In this document: one piece after another, positions 23,214 through 30,956 of the stretch
Position numbering within the stretch: the stretch's first letter is position 1
Layout: each line of letters begins with the position of its first letter
Assembly: GCA_013697635.1 (NCBI GenBank)
Contig: JACCWM010000064.1
Coordinates: 1-40,169, forward strand
Length of the DNA: 40,169 nt
Source: Lujinxingiaceae bacterium
GTDB taxonomy: Bacteria; Myxococcota_A; Bradymonadia; Bradymonadales; Bradymonadaceae
Direction: 5' to 3'
Position numbers and translations under genes: made by a program
The notes under the pieces: model-generated
What the model was told of the DNA's origin: nothing
Seen by the model: the letters and a program-made list of their open reading frames with translations, nothing else
Database searches by the model: none

Positions 23214-23714
23214 TTAAAGCTCTTTGGGGCGGATGACCTCGACGAGCTCCCAAGAGCCTTGTTCGAGCGCTTCTTCCCAGGTGTCGCCCTCGCCTTCGAG
23301 CAGGGCGGCGTTGGCCGTGGTCATGGTCACCGGCTCGCCGCTCAAAAAGGCCACGATCGCCTCCCAGCCGGGGTTGTGGCCGAGCACCATGACCTCGGCG
23401 ATCTCGTCGTCGAGCTCGATCAGCGCGTCGCTCACCTCGTCCATGCCACCGTGGTAGAAATCGGGAATCCACACGACCTTGGGCACCTCTTCCTCTTCTT
23501 CGAAGATGGGCTTCATGCGCTTCCAGGTCTCACGGGTTCGCTTGGAGTCGCTGCTGAGCAGGCGCTCAGGCAGCCAACCCAGCTCGACCAGGCGGCGAGC
23601 GACCTCGGGGGCCTCCTTTTTGCCGCGCTCGTTGAGCGGGCGATCGTGGTCGCCCAGCTTTTCATCAGACCACGAACTCTTGGCGTGGCGCATCACGATC
23701 AATCGGCGGTTCAT
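23214..23714 (-). CDS. SixA-like histidine phosphatase
   Basis: A 166-aa histidine phosphatase-superfamily protein. LIVMRHAKSSW holds the catalytic RHG/RHA-type motif, where His accepts the phosphate. DHDRPLNERGKKEAPEVA and SSDSKRTRETW follow, and VMVLGHNPGWE contains the second catalytic His. This arrangement is typical of the SixA phosphohistidine phosphatase group, which acts on phosphohistidine in signalling proteins. ATG 23714 is preceded by GGAGATAGG, a good ribosome site; a longer frame to 23786 is not supported. It is first in the operon with the MFS and FadL genes. The link between phosphatase and transport is not obvious. Confidence 0.9.
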   Translation of the reverse strand: MNRRLIVMRHAKSSWSDEKLGDHDRPLNERGKKEAPEVARRLVELGWLPERLLSSDSKRTRETWKRMKPIFEEEEEVPKVVWIPDFYHGGMDEVSDALIELDDEIAEVMVLGHNPGWEAIVAFLSGEPVTMTTANAALLEGEGDTWEEALEQGSWELVEVIRPKEL

Positions 23715-23906
23715 CCTATCTCCGTTTGAGGGCTTTTTTTCAGGGTGAGGCAAGCTGAGGGCACCACAGACCACCGGGTTTGTCAATCGAGAGCCTTGGC
23801 CTTGTAGCTCGCGCCGATGGGCGTGGAATCAACGCCCTGTTTCCGTTCGTTTCCCAGATGCGCTATGGTCACCGGCGCCTTGTCCCAGGACTTAACGGAG
23901 CTTGTT

Positions 23907-24230
23907 TTGGACAGATTTCTGCGCAATTTGAAGTTACGCATTCTCTTTAGCGCCGCGCTCTTTGCGGCGTTCATCATCACCGGGGCGATCACCGCCGCGC
24001 GCGCCACCGCAGAGATTGGGCCAACGCCGGTTGTCGCCTTGTTGCTTGGCGCCTATTTCTTGATGCCACGGCGCACCCTGCCCAAGGGGTTTCGCCCGGA
24101 GCCGGACTCGCAAGAGGATCGCGCGCTCGTCACCCGCATGACCGAGCTGAAAAAACGCCTCGTTTATGCGCGCATGGGCTACTTTCTGATAGCGATCGTC
24201 GTGCTCGTGGCATTTCCCAACATCTTCTAG
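23907..24230 (+). CDS. Small two-helix membrane protein (107 aa)
   Basis: Two hydrophobic segments are clear: LFSAALFAAFIITGAITAA near the N-terminus, with VVALLLGAYFLMP close behind, and a C-terminal YFLIAIVVLVAFPNIF. A charged helix (EDRALVTRMTELKKRLVYARM) lies between them. TTG 23907 is preferred because GGAG sits 6 nt upstream and yields a compact protein; ATG 23865 is an alternative with a poor ribosome site. I recognise no family. It lies 36 bp before the DsbA-like lipoprotein gene on the same strand, so co-transcription is possible. Confidence 0.65.
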   Translation: MDRFLRNLKLRILFSAALFAAFIITGAITAARATAEIGPTPVVALLLGAYFLMPRRTLPKGFRPEPDSQEDRALVTRMTELKKRLVYARMGYFLIAIVVLVAFPNIF

Positions 24231-24266
24231 TCGTATTGGCGACTCTCAAATTGCTGGCAAAATCAA

Positions 24267-25721
24267 ATGACACGAGCGGCTATGGGAATCTGGTTCTTCG
24301 TTTTGGCAGCGTGTTTGTGCCTTGGCGGCTGTGCGTCAACGGGCTCCAGCGCAACGCCTGACTGCACGTCGTCCGAGCTGCAATCGGCGCTGACCTACTG
24401 CGCCTCACCACGCGCTGCTGACGAAGCTCGCCAGGTGGTGCGATCGCGTGCGGCACGTGCTGGCGGCGAGGCCGATCCCGCGCTCTTTCCCGTGCCCACG
24501 GAGGGCTCGCCGGCGCGAGGAAGGGCCGACGCGCCGGTGACGATCGTCGTCTTCGCAGATCTGCAGTGTCCTTTTGCCCGGCGCGGCCACGAGAGCCTCG
24601 AGGCGTTGCGCGCCAAATACGGTGAGCGCCTGCGCGTCGTATTCAAGCACGCTCCGCTGCCTTTTCACGACCGGGCCGTGCCCACCGCGCTCGCTGCTCT
24701 CTCCGCCGGCGAGCAGGGCAGGTTCTGGGAGTTCGTCGACGCCGTCTATTCCAGCACCGACGGCGCGCTCGACGAGCAGGACTATGTGCGCCACGCGAAG
24801 GCGCTCAAGCTCGACCTCGAGCGCTTTCGCGATGCCTTTGGCCAAGACGAGCACGTGCTCGCCATTCGTCGCGACGTCGAGCTCGCGGTCACCCTTGGCG
24901 TGCAGGGAACGCCCACCTTCTTCGTCAACGGCATACGCGTCGAGGGCGCCGTACCCACCGAGGACCTCGGCGCACTGATCGAGGCCCAGCTCGCACTCGC
25001 CACCCGGATGACCGACGCCGGCGTTGCGCCCGATGAGGTTTACTGGCGTCTGGTCGACATGCAATACAACCCCGTCGCGATCGACGAAGCCCTCGCCACA
25101 CCCGATCCCGAAGAGGCTGAGCGCCGCGTTGAATTTGTGCCGGTCGATGACGCTCCCGTCCGCGGCGCAGATGCCTCCGAGGCGTTGGTCACCATCGTCG
25201 AATTTTCCGACTTCGAGTGTGGCTACTGTGCGGGTGCCACGGAGACCCTCGATCGTGTCATCCTCACCTACGCCGGCAGCATCCGTCTTGCTTATCGCCA
25301 CCTGCCGCTGCCGATGCATCCTCGCGCGGGCCACGCTGCGGCCGCGTCGGTTGTCGCCGCTCAAGACGGCTTGTTTTGGCCCATGCACGACCAACTCTTC
25401 GAGCATCAGGACGACCTCAGCGACGATGCCCTCAAACAGTTTGCTGCCAGCATTGGCCTCAACTCCGAAACCCTGCTTGCCCGCATGCGCGAGCCAGAGG
25501 TCACCGCCACCATTCAGGCCGATGTCGCCCTGGCCAACGCGCTTGGCATCCAGGGAACGCCCACCTTCTTCGTCAACGGCATCATGATCGTCGGCGCGCC
25601 GTCGTTCGAGGAGTTCGCTGCATTGATCGAAGAGCAAATCGAGCTGGCCGGCAGCCTTCGCGTCGAGCGCGGGTTAGATGGCGAGGCGCTCTATGAGGCC
25701 GTGGTCGAGTACAACAGGTAG
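24267..25721 (+). CDS. Lipoprotein with two tandem DsbA-like thioredoxin domains
   Basis: A 484-aa protein. Lipobox LGGC gives lipid-anchor Cys22, so it is membrane-bound in the envelope. Two DsbA/Thioredoxin_4-like domains follow (about 85-245 and 300-465). Each has the thioredoxin-fold start VTIV.F.D..C and the cis-proline loop GTPTFFVNG. The second active site is CGYC, as expected for a thiol oxidoreductase. The first is CPFA, with Ala replacing the resolving Cys, so it may form mixed disulfides without resolving them. A 32-nt identical stretch is shared by the two domains (24903-24934 and 25551-25582). ATG 24267 is preferred to 24282 because it supplies the basic N-region residue Arg3. 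A role in disulfide formation for the many Cys-rich envelope proteins is inferred. Confidence 0.92.
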   Translation: MTRAAMGIWFFVLAACLCLGGCASTGSSATPDCTSSELQSALTYCASPRAADEARQVVRSRAARAGGEADPALFPVPTEGSPARGRADAPVTIVVFADLQCPFARRGHESLEALRAKYGERLRVVFKHAPLPFHDRAVPTALAALSAGEQGRFWEFVDAVYSSTDGALDEQDYVRHAKALKLDLERFRDAFGQDEHVLAIRRDVELAVTLGVQGTPTFFVNGIRVEGAVPTEDLGALIEAQLALATRMTDAGVAPDEVYWRLVDMQYNPVAIDEALATPDPEEAERRVEFVPVDDAPVRGADASEALVTIVEFSDFECGYCAGATETLDRVILTYAGSIRLAYRHLPLPMHPRAGHAAAASVVAAQDGLFWPMHDQLFEHQDDLSDDALKQFAASIGLNSETLLARMREPEVTATIQADVALANALGIQGTPTFFVNGIMIVGAPSFEEFAALIEEQIELAGSLRVERGLDGEALYEAVVEYNR

Positions 25722-25754
25722 GCCGCGCGCCGGTGTTCAAAGCGCGCCTGCCTA
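25719..25754. terminator. Hairpin filling a convergent intergenic gap
   Basis: TAGGC (25719-25723) pairs with GCCTA (25750-25754), and GCGCGC (25725-25730) pairs with GCGCGC (25742-25747), around an 11-nt loop. The left arm begins in the stop codon of the plus-strand gene, and the right arm ends next to the stop of the minus-strand gene. It likely ends both transcripts, although there is no T-run. Confidence 0.5.
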
Positions 25755-27203
25755 TCAGTAGCCGAGCCGTTGGCCGAGCACGACGTCGATGCCTTCCTGG
25801 GCGTCTTGGGGCGTTTTGCCAAGCGCGATCAAGTCGAGCTTTCCAATCTCTTGGACCGGGCCGACGTTGTAGAAAATAAAGCGGCCCTGGCCGGTTTTGG
25901 GGTCGTAGAGCTCGTCACCTAGCGCCTTGATGAACTCGACAAAGCTGATGCCCACGTGGCTTTGGGGCAAGAAGAAGTCTTTGGCAATGTAGGCAGGGCG
26001 AGGGCCTTTGACGAGGCGGTCAACCAGGTGCATGGGGGTGCTGGTTCCGCCCCAGCGGCCGTTGCATTCGGTGAAGCGAATGCTGAAGTCGCCATGGACG
26101 TCGCCGAGCACGATGAAGTCAAAGGAGCAGCGCCCGACGTAGCCAAGCTGCTGAAGAGCGGCGGCAAGCTCGAGGGAGCCGTGGGCCAGTTGAGCGTTGA
26201 CAGCGGCCGGCAAAAGCGAGGGACGGCTGCCGACAAAGATTTTTTCGGGGCCCGTGAGCAGCTGCTCGTAGACGCCTTCGAGTAGAGGGGGGCCGTCGCC
26301 AAGCGGGGGCAGCCAGAGTTGGGTCGAGGGGGAGAGGTCGGTTATCGCCCACTCGACGACGAGCACCTCCTCGCCGTCGCACCACTCGGTGCGGTGCAAA
26401 AAGGCGCGAACGAGCGCCTCGACTTCGCTCCTGGGGCGAGCGAGCAGGGTGGCGGATTCAAAGACGATGTTGCCCATGGCCGAGGCGCAGCGGGTGCGCT
26501 TGAGGCCAACCCAGGGGTGGCGCGCGGCGAAGGCCAGGATGTGGGCCGTAATGCTCTCTGGGTTCGTGGCGCGCTGGGTTTCGACGAGCCAGTCCTGGCC
26601 GAGCACGCGGTTGACGACCTCGCTGAGCAGTGACTTGTCATTGGCCAGCCAGAGCACCGGCGGCGGGGGGCCGACGACGCTGACGGGCACGCCGGCGGCT
26701 GTGGCGATCGTTTTGGCAAGCGTCCAGACATCGTCGATCGACATGTAGGGGTGGACGACAAGGCCGCCGGCTGCACGGGCGCGGGCTGCCAGGGTGTCAA
26801 GGGTGGTGCCGCGGGCACAGGCCTGAGCGATCGCCATGGGGTTGGCGACGGGTTCGACGCGCAAGAATTCGGGCGCGCCCAGGCCCAGGTGCTGCTGGCA
26901 ATACTCTTCATAGCCGATCACCGGCTCGCTGCTGGCGGCGAAGAGGTCGCCTTGGCTTGCGCGCACGCGGGCGCGGTGCTGGTACTGGGTGATGCCGGCG
27001 ATGTCTTGCAAGAATGGAATGCCGGTGACGTCTTCGAGGTGCAAGACGGGAAAATCCTTGTGGAGCGTGGACCACAGATGGGGTCGATACGTTTGGAGCG
27101 CGGCGTCAATGCCCAGTTCTTCGCGTAGATCGCGGACAGCCTGGCGAGCGCGCTCGTTTTCTTGCTTTGGAAGGGTAACAGCCCCAATGCCTGTGTCGTT
27201 CAT
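25755..27203 (-). CDS. ATP-grasp ligase with a pre-ATP-grasp N-terminal domain
   Basis: A 482-aa protein. The C-terminal region has ATP-grasp features: NDKSLLSEVVNRVLG (about residue 187), a nucleotide-binding lysine in GLKRTRCASAMGN (about 230), DGEEVLVVEWAI, and the metal-binding, glycine-rich end SIRFTECNGRWGGTSTPM (about 375-392). The first 180 residues look like the pre-ATP-grasp domain of amino-acid or peptide ligases such as the pheganomycin PGM1 group. Such enzymes form an amide via an acyl-phosphate. It starts 4 bp after the stop of the dehydrogenase gene (TGA-ATCC-ATG), so the two are translationally coupled and probably act in one pathway. The substrate is unknown; I infer a carboxylate product of the dehydrogenase. 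Confidence 0.8.
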   Translation of the reverse strand: MNDTGIGAVTLPKQENERARQAVRDLREELGIDAALQTYRPHLWSTLHKDFPVLHLEDVTGIPFLQDIAGITQYQHRARVRASQGDLFAASSEPVIGYEEYCQQHLGLGAPEFLRVEPVANPMAIAQACARGTTLDTLAARARAAGGLVVHPYMSIDDVWTLAKTIATAAGVPVSVVGPPPPVLWLANDKSLLSEVVNRVLGQDWLVETQRATNPESITAHILAFAARHPWVGLKRTRCASAMGNIVFESATLLARPRSEVEALVRAFLHRTEWCDGEEVLVVEWAITDLSPSTQLWLPPLGDGPPLLEGVYEQLLTGPEKIFVGSRPSLLPAAVNAQLAHGSLELAAALQQLGYVGRCSFDFIVLGDVHGDFSIRFTECNGRWGGTSTPMHLVDRLVKGPRPAYIAKDFFLPQSHVGISFVEFIKALGDELYDPKTGQGRFIFYNVGPVQEIGKLDLIALGKTPQDAQEGIDVVLGQRLGY

Positions 27204-27207
27204 GGAT

Positions 27208-28377
27208 TCACTCGGGTAGGAGACTGCTTTGGAGGTAGTCGAATCGTTCGCTCAATTGTCCTCGCCAGACGATACAGGCGCGCTGCAAAATCCTGGGTAG
27301 GCCGCTTTGGTCGAGGCTCAAGGCGTCGAGGCGCGCCTGGGCCAGGGCGGTGACGAAAGGTCGCAGGGCGTGGCTGAAGTGGCGCGAGGCGTCAACGCAG
27401 ACGCCGGTGTCACTGGTGATATCGCCGATGACGTGCATAGGCATGCAATAGCTTGCGGCCAGCTCGGCCAGCGTCTGATCCGGAACATAGCCAGGAAAGC
27501 CTGGCTCCCAGAAGTAAGTGGTGATCACGGCGCTGGTGTGCGGCAAGTACGTAGCGACCACGGAGTGAAAACGTTCTGGGTGGTCGTAAAACTCCGAGAG
27601 CGCGAAGGGACGCATCGAATCGATCGGGGCGACCATGTGCTCTTCTTTGAAGAGCGCGGCGTAGATGGCGTGGCGCGAGGCGTTGGCCTCGAGTCGGGTG
27701 AGCTGCGCGGGGTCGATCCACTCAACGCCGAGCGCGTTCAAGACTTGCTGCACGGCCTCGCTGACATGGCCGTACCCCAGCACAGCCACTGCGAGCGGCG
27801 CGATGCGCTCGTCGAGGCCGTCTTGTCGAATTTCTTCGCCGATTTCGGCCAGCACCGAGAGCGCCTCGTCGAGATCACGGTAATTGTGCAGGGGCTCGAG
27901 GCGCGCCAGGGGCGAGCGGATGGCGGCGGTCTCGTATTTTTGGGCGAGGGCGACGAGCGTCTCAATCGCACCGGAATAGCCGGCGTGGCGGCCCAAAAAT
28001 ACCAGGCGTTTGTTGTCCTCGCTGGTGATCAGCTCGTAGTCGATGAGCGTCGCGCCGCACTCGACGATTCGCTTAACCAGGGCCCTGTTGGGCGCGCGGG
28101 TTTTGGGTGTGTGCGAGAACAACAGATAGGTCGCGCCCGGCTCGACGTAGTCGAGCGGAATCTCTCCGATACCCAGGATCACCTCACAGTCGCTTAGATC
28201 TTCTCGCAGCGCTGCGCCGGCCGTCGCATAGGCCTCGTCGCCAAAGGCGCGCATCAGCGAGGGCTGTACGAAGACGGTGATATCCTCGGCGACCAGATCG
28301 ACGACGTCACGGGGCACGAGCGGTGCGCGCCTCTCCCAGCGATCTTTGTCCTCGCGACGTAATCCGACTCGATTCAT
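27208..28377 (-). CDS. Lysine-ketoglutarate reductase/saccharopine dehydrogenase-like enzyme (389 aa)
   Basis: The N-terminus RREDKDRWERRAPLVPRDV is the signature of the AlaDH/PNT-type N-terminal domain in lysine-ketoglutarate reductase (LKR, the first half of eukaryotic AASS). The nucleotide-binding motif LGYGHVSEAV (about 198-207) matches the LKR form GxGxVS. These enzymes condense lysine with 2-oxoglutarate and reduce the imine to saccharopine, an opine-like secondary amine. No saccharopine dehydrogenase (second half) or alpha-aminoadipate gene is nearby, so a degradative lysine pathway is not supported here. The ATP-grasp gene follows directly. Upstream lies a shared divergent region with a Fur-box-like site, so iron control is likely (inference). 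ATG 28377 has a weak ribosome site. Confidence 0.82.
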   Translation of the reverse strand: MNRVGLRREDKDRWERRAPLVPRDVVDLVAEDITVFVQPSLMRAFGDEAYATAGAALREDLSDCEVILGIGEIPLDYVEPGATYLLFSHTPKTRAPNRALVKRIVECGATLIDYELITSEDNKRLVFLGRHAGYSGAIETLVALAQKYETAAIRSPLARLEPLHNYRDLDEALSVLAEIGEEIRQDGLDERIAPLAVAVLGYGHVSEAVQQVLNALGVEWIDPAQLTRLEANASRHAIYAALFKEEHMVAPIDSMRPFALSEFYDHPERFHSVVATYLPHTSAVITTYFWEPGFPGYVPDQTLAELAASYCMPMHVIGDITSDTGVCVDASRHFSHALRPFVTALAQARLDALSLDQSGLPRILQRACIVWRGQLSERFDYLQSSLLPE

Positions 28378-28486
28378 GGGGCTGCTCTCGCGGGCGGATG
28401 AGTTTTGACGAACTTCGGCTGGGCATACTTATAGCGAGCCCAGGGGCACTCGGCAATTGTCGGGGCTTTGTCCGATGATAAAATTA

Positions 28487-28505
28487 GAAATTGACATTCA
28501 TTATC
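28487..28505. promoter_or_regulatory. Fur-box-like operator in a divergent promoter region
   Basis: GAAATTGACATTCATTATC matches the classical 19-bp Fur consensus GATAATGATAATCATTATC at 15 of 19 positions, by hand alignment. TTGACA at 28491-28496 inside it resembles a -35 box. The site lies 72 bp before the TonB-receptor start and about 110 bp before the divergent dehydrogenase start, so it could control both. The whole 28378-28576 interval is A+T-rich around the site and holds no gene. Confidence 0.7.
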
Positions 28506-28576
28506 AAAATCAAGTACACGGATGGCGCAGTTTGTCGTTTCGTTATTCGATGCCTTTGGCCGTTTTTGAGGTAGCT

Positions 28577-30847
28577 ATGAGTGTTCGTCGCAGTCTTGTG
28601 TGGTTTGCGGTCTTGGGGCTAAGCCCAGCTTATGTCGCCGCTCAGCAGTCTGGAGAGACGATCGTGATCGAAGTCGATGGCGAGTCGGGGTCAGCCAAGG
28701 CGTCGAGCACATCGGCTGTGCGGTTGCCGCAGATCGAGGTGATCGGCCAAGATCCCGGCCAGCTCGAATCGGTGCCGGGTTCGGCGGCGGTGATCACGGC
28801 CGACGATCTCGAGCAGCAGACGCCGCTCAGCGTCAACGAGGCGCTTCGCAACGTGGCGGGCGTGCACATCGTCGAAGAAGACGGCATTGGCCTTCGGCCC
28901 AACATCAGCATCCGCGGTTTGAACCCGGATCGCAGCCGTAACGTCCTGATCCTCGAGGACGGCGTGCCCATCGCGCTTGCGCCCTATGGCGAGCCGGAGC
29001 TGTATTACGCGCCGGCGATCGAGCGCATGGAGCGCGTCGAGGTGGTCAAGGGCAGCGGCTCGATTTTGTGGGGCCCGCAGACCATCGGTGGCGTGGTCAA
29101 CTTCATTACGCCGGGCGCCCCTGAGCAGTTTACGGCCACAGCCGAGGCGCGCGGCGGCAATTTCGGCTACTACACGGGCATCTTGAGTGTGGGCGACACG
29201 CTCGGCCGCCTGGGCTACCGGGTCACCGCGATGCACCAGGGCTTTGAGGGCCACCGCGCGCTCAATTTGCGCATGACCGATGTGACCACCAAGCTCAGCT
29301 ACCGGATCGGTGCGACCTCGAGCGTTGGGCTCAAGTTGCAATTCTATGACGAGCTCTCTAGTGCCACGTATCTGGGCTTGACGACGCCGCAGTTTGAGGC
29401 GGATCCGGGCGGCAACTACGCGATCAACGACGAGTTGCCGGTTCGCCGCTATGCTTTCTCGCTCAACCACGAGGCGGCGCTGAACGACTCGACGCTGTTG
29501 CAGACGGTGCTCTATGGCCACAACATCACGCGCAACTGGAATCGTCAGGACTTCGATCGCAGCTTTGATGCCGCGCGCAGCTACGATCGAATCATCGACG
29601 GGCAGGGCCACGAGGCTACCGGCTCCGGTCAGCCCGACAGCGGTAGGATCTTCTTTCGTCCCACCATGGGTAGCCGCGACCGCGAATTCACCGTCGGTGG
29701 CATCGAGCCTCGCTTGACCTTCGATTACAATCTGGGCGCCATTGAGAGCGAGCTTATCGTCGGCACGCGCTTGCATGCCGAGTTGACCAATGAGCAACGC
29801 ATCGACAGCAACATCGACCCGACGATCGAGCCGACCGTGCGCGAAGATGAGGTGCGCTATGGCATGGCGGTCGCCGGCTACGTGCAGAACCGTTTTACCT
29901 TTTTTGAACGCCTGCGTGTCTCGCCGGGTTTGCGCGTCGAGAGCTTTTGGAATGATCGCGAGATCTTGCGCATGCGTGTCGACGGCACGCCCACCGACCT
30001 CAGTCCGACGATCAAGAATAGCGACCACATCCTGGCGATCATCCCCGGGCTGGGCGTCTCATATGCGCTGCTCGACGAGCTCACCCTCTTTGGTGGCGCG
30101 CACCGTGGTTTTGCGCCACCGCGCACCAAGGACGCCGTGACCAACGACGGCACCTTGCTCGAGCTCGACGCCGAGTATTCGATCAACTACGAGCTGGGCG
30201 CGCGCGCCAATATCGAGAACTACCTCGCGGCCGAGCTCACAGGCTTCGTGCTGGACTTCTCCAACCAGATCATTGCCCCTTCCGAGGCCAGCGGCGCCGT
30301 CTCTCAGGCACCGGAGGTCGCCGGCCGGGCTTTGATCAACGCCGGCGAGACGCGCCACATCGGCGTTGAATCGAGCGTGAGCTTCGATATCGCAGCCTTT
30401 GCTGGCCTGGGCTTTCGCCTGCCGCTGAGCGTCACCTACACCTGGGTCGATGCGAGCTTTGGCGAGGGCTGGCTCGAGGACCAAGACGGCGTCGACGGCA
30501 TCGCCGGCAATCGGCTGCCCTACGCCCCTGAGCATCGCGTCTACGGCCAGCTTCGCTTCGTCCACCCCTCGGGCATCGCAGCGCAAGTTGGCGCGCACTA
30601 CATCACCGAGCAATTCACGGACAAAGCCAACACCGTCGAGCCATCGACCGACGGGCTGATCGGTGCCATCGATCCTCGCCTCCTGCTCGATGCTCGGGTG
30701 GCCTACACCTATGAGCCGCTCGGCCTAACGGCGTTTGTCAGTGGCAAGAACCTCACCGACGAGCGCTACATCGCCTCGCGCGCGCCGCAGGGCATTCAGC
30801 CCGGAATGTTTCGCCAGTTTGTCGTCGGTGTGCGGGGCACGTATTGA
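28577..30847 (+). CDS. TonB-dependent receptor, FecA-like
   Basis: A 756-aa outer membrane receptor. The signal peptide is cleaved after about Ala22 (YVAA-QQ). A TonB box ETIVIE (residues 27-32) follows at once. The plug domain has VPGSAAVITADDLEQQ, then ISIRGLNPDRSRNVLILEDG, ALAPYGEPELYYAP and GSILWGPQTIGGVVNFITP, which closely match FecA-type receptors for ferric citrate or other carboxylate chelates. The 22-stranded barrel ends LRG-like FVVGVRGTY with a C-terminal aromatic. ATG 28577 has GAGGT 6 nt upstream; a longer frame from 28457 would include the Fur box and is rejected. It probably imports the ferric form of a small chelate and is iron-repressed. Confidence 0.94.
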   Translation: MSVRRSLVWFAVLGLSPAYVAAQQSGETIVIEVDGESGSAKASSTSAVRLPQIEVIGQDPGQLESVPGSAAVITADDLEQQTPLSVNEALRNVAGVHIVEEDGIGLRPNISIRGLNPDRSRNVLILEDGVPIALAPYGEPELYYAPAIERMERVEVVKGSGSILWGPQTIGGVVNFITPGAPEQFTATAEARGGNFGYYTGILSVGDTLGRLGYRVTAMHQGFEGHRALNLRMTDVTTKLSYRIGATSSVGLKLQFYDELSSATYLGLTTPQFEADPGGNYAINDELPVRRYAFSLNHEAALNDSTLLQTVLYGHNITRNWNRQDFDRSFDAARSYDRIIDGQGHEATGSGQPDSGRIFFRPTMGSRDREFTVGGIEPRLTFDYNLGAIESELIVGTRLHAELTNEQRIDSNIDPTIEPTVREDEVRYGMAVAGYVQNRFTFFERLRVSPGLRVESFWNDREILRMRVDGTPTDLSPTIKNSDHILAIIPGLGVSYALLDELTLFGGAHRGFAPPRTKDAVTNDGTLLELDAEYSINYELGARANIENYLAAELTGFVLDFSNQIIAPSEASGAVSQAPEVAGRALINAGETRHIGVESSVSFDIAAFAGLGFRLPLSVTYTWVDASFGEGWLEDQDGVDGIAGNRLPYAPEHRVYGQLRFVHPSGIAAQVGAHYITEQFTDKANTVEPSTDGLIGAIDPRLLLDARVAYTYEPLGLTAFVSGKNLTDERYIASRAPQGIQPGMFRQFVVGVRGTY

Positions 30848-30880
30848 TCCCTGCTAAATGAATGACGTTGTGGGTGTCGT

Positions 30881-30941
30881 CTGTTACAAGTACGGCGTTG
30901 CGCCCGGTGAAAGGGGTGGAGCGGTGGTGGGCTTGTAGCAG
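30881..30941. other. Inverted repeat in the leader of the UbiB-like gene
   Basis: CTGTTACAAG (30881-30890) can pair with CTTGTAGCAG (30932-30941), with one G-U pair. It lies in the 109-bp gap between the receptor stop and the kinase start. It could be a terminator remnant or leader structure; there is no T-run. Confidence 0.3.
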
Positions 30942-30956
30942 GCAGGGGCTTTAGCA

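Noticed and set aside
27208-28377. Alanine dehydrogenase or lysine degradation pathway gene
   Set aside because: The RREDKxRWERRAP start and GxGxVS motif fit LKR better than alanine dehydrogenase, and no saccharopine dehydrogenase or aminoadipate genes are nearby to support catabolism.
28691-30028. 445-codon minus-strand frame opposite the TonB receptor
   Set aside because: Composition-driven shadow of the receptor gene, which has a complete plug and barrel.
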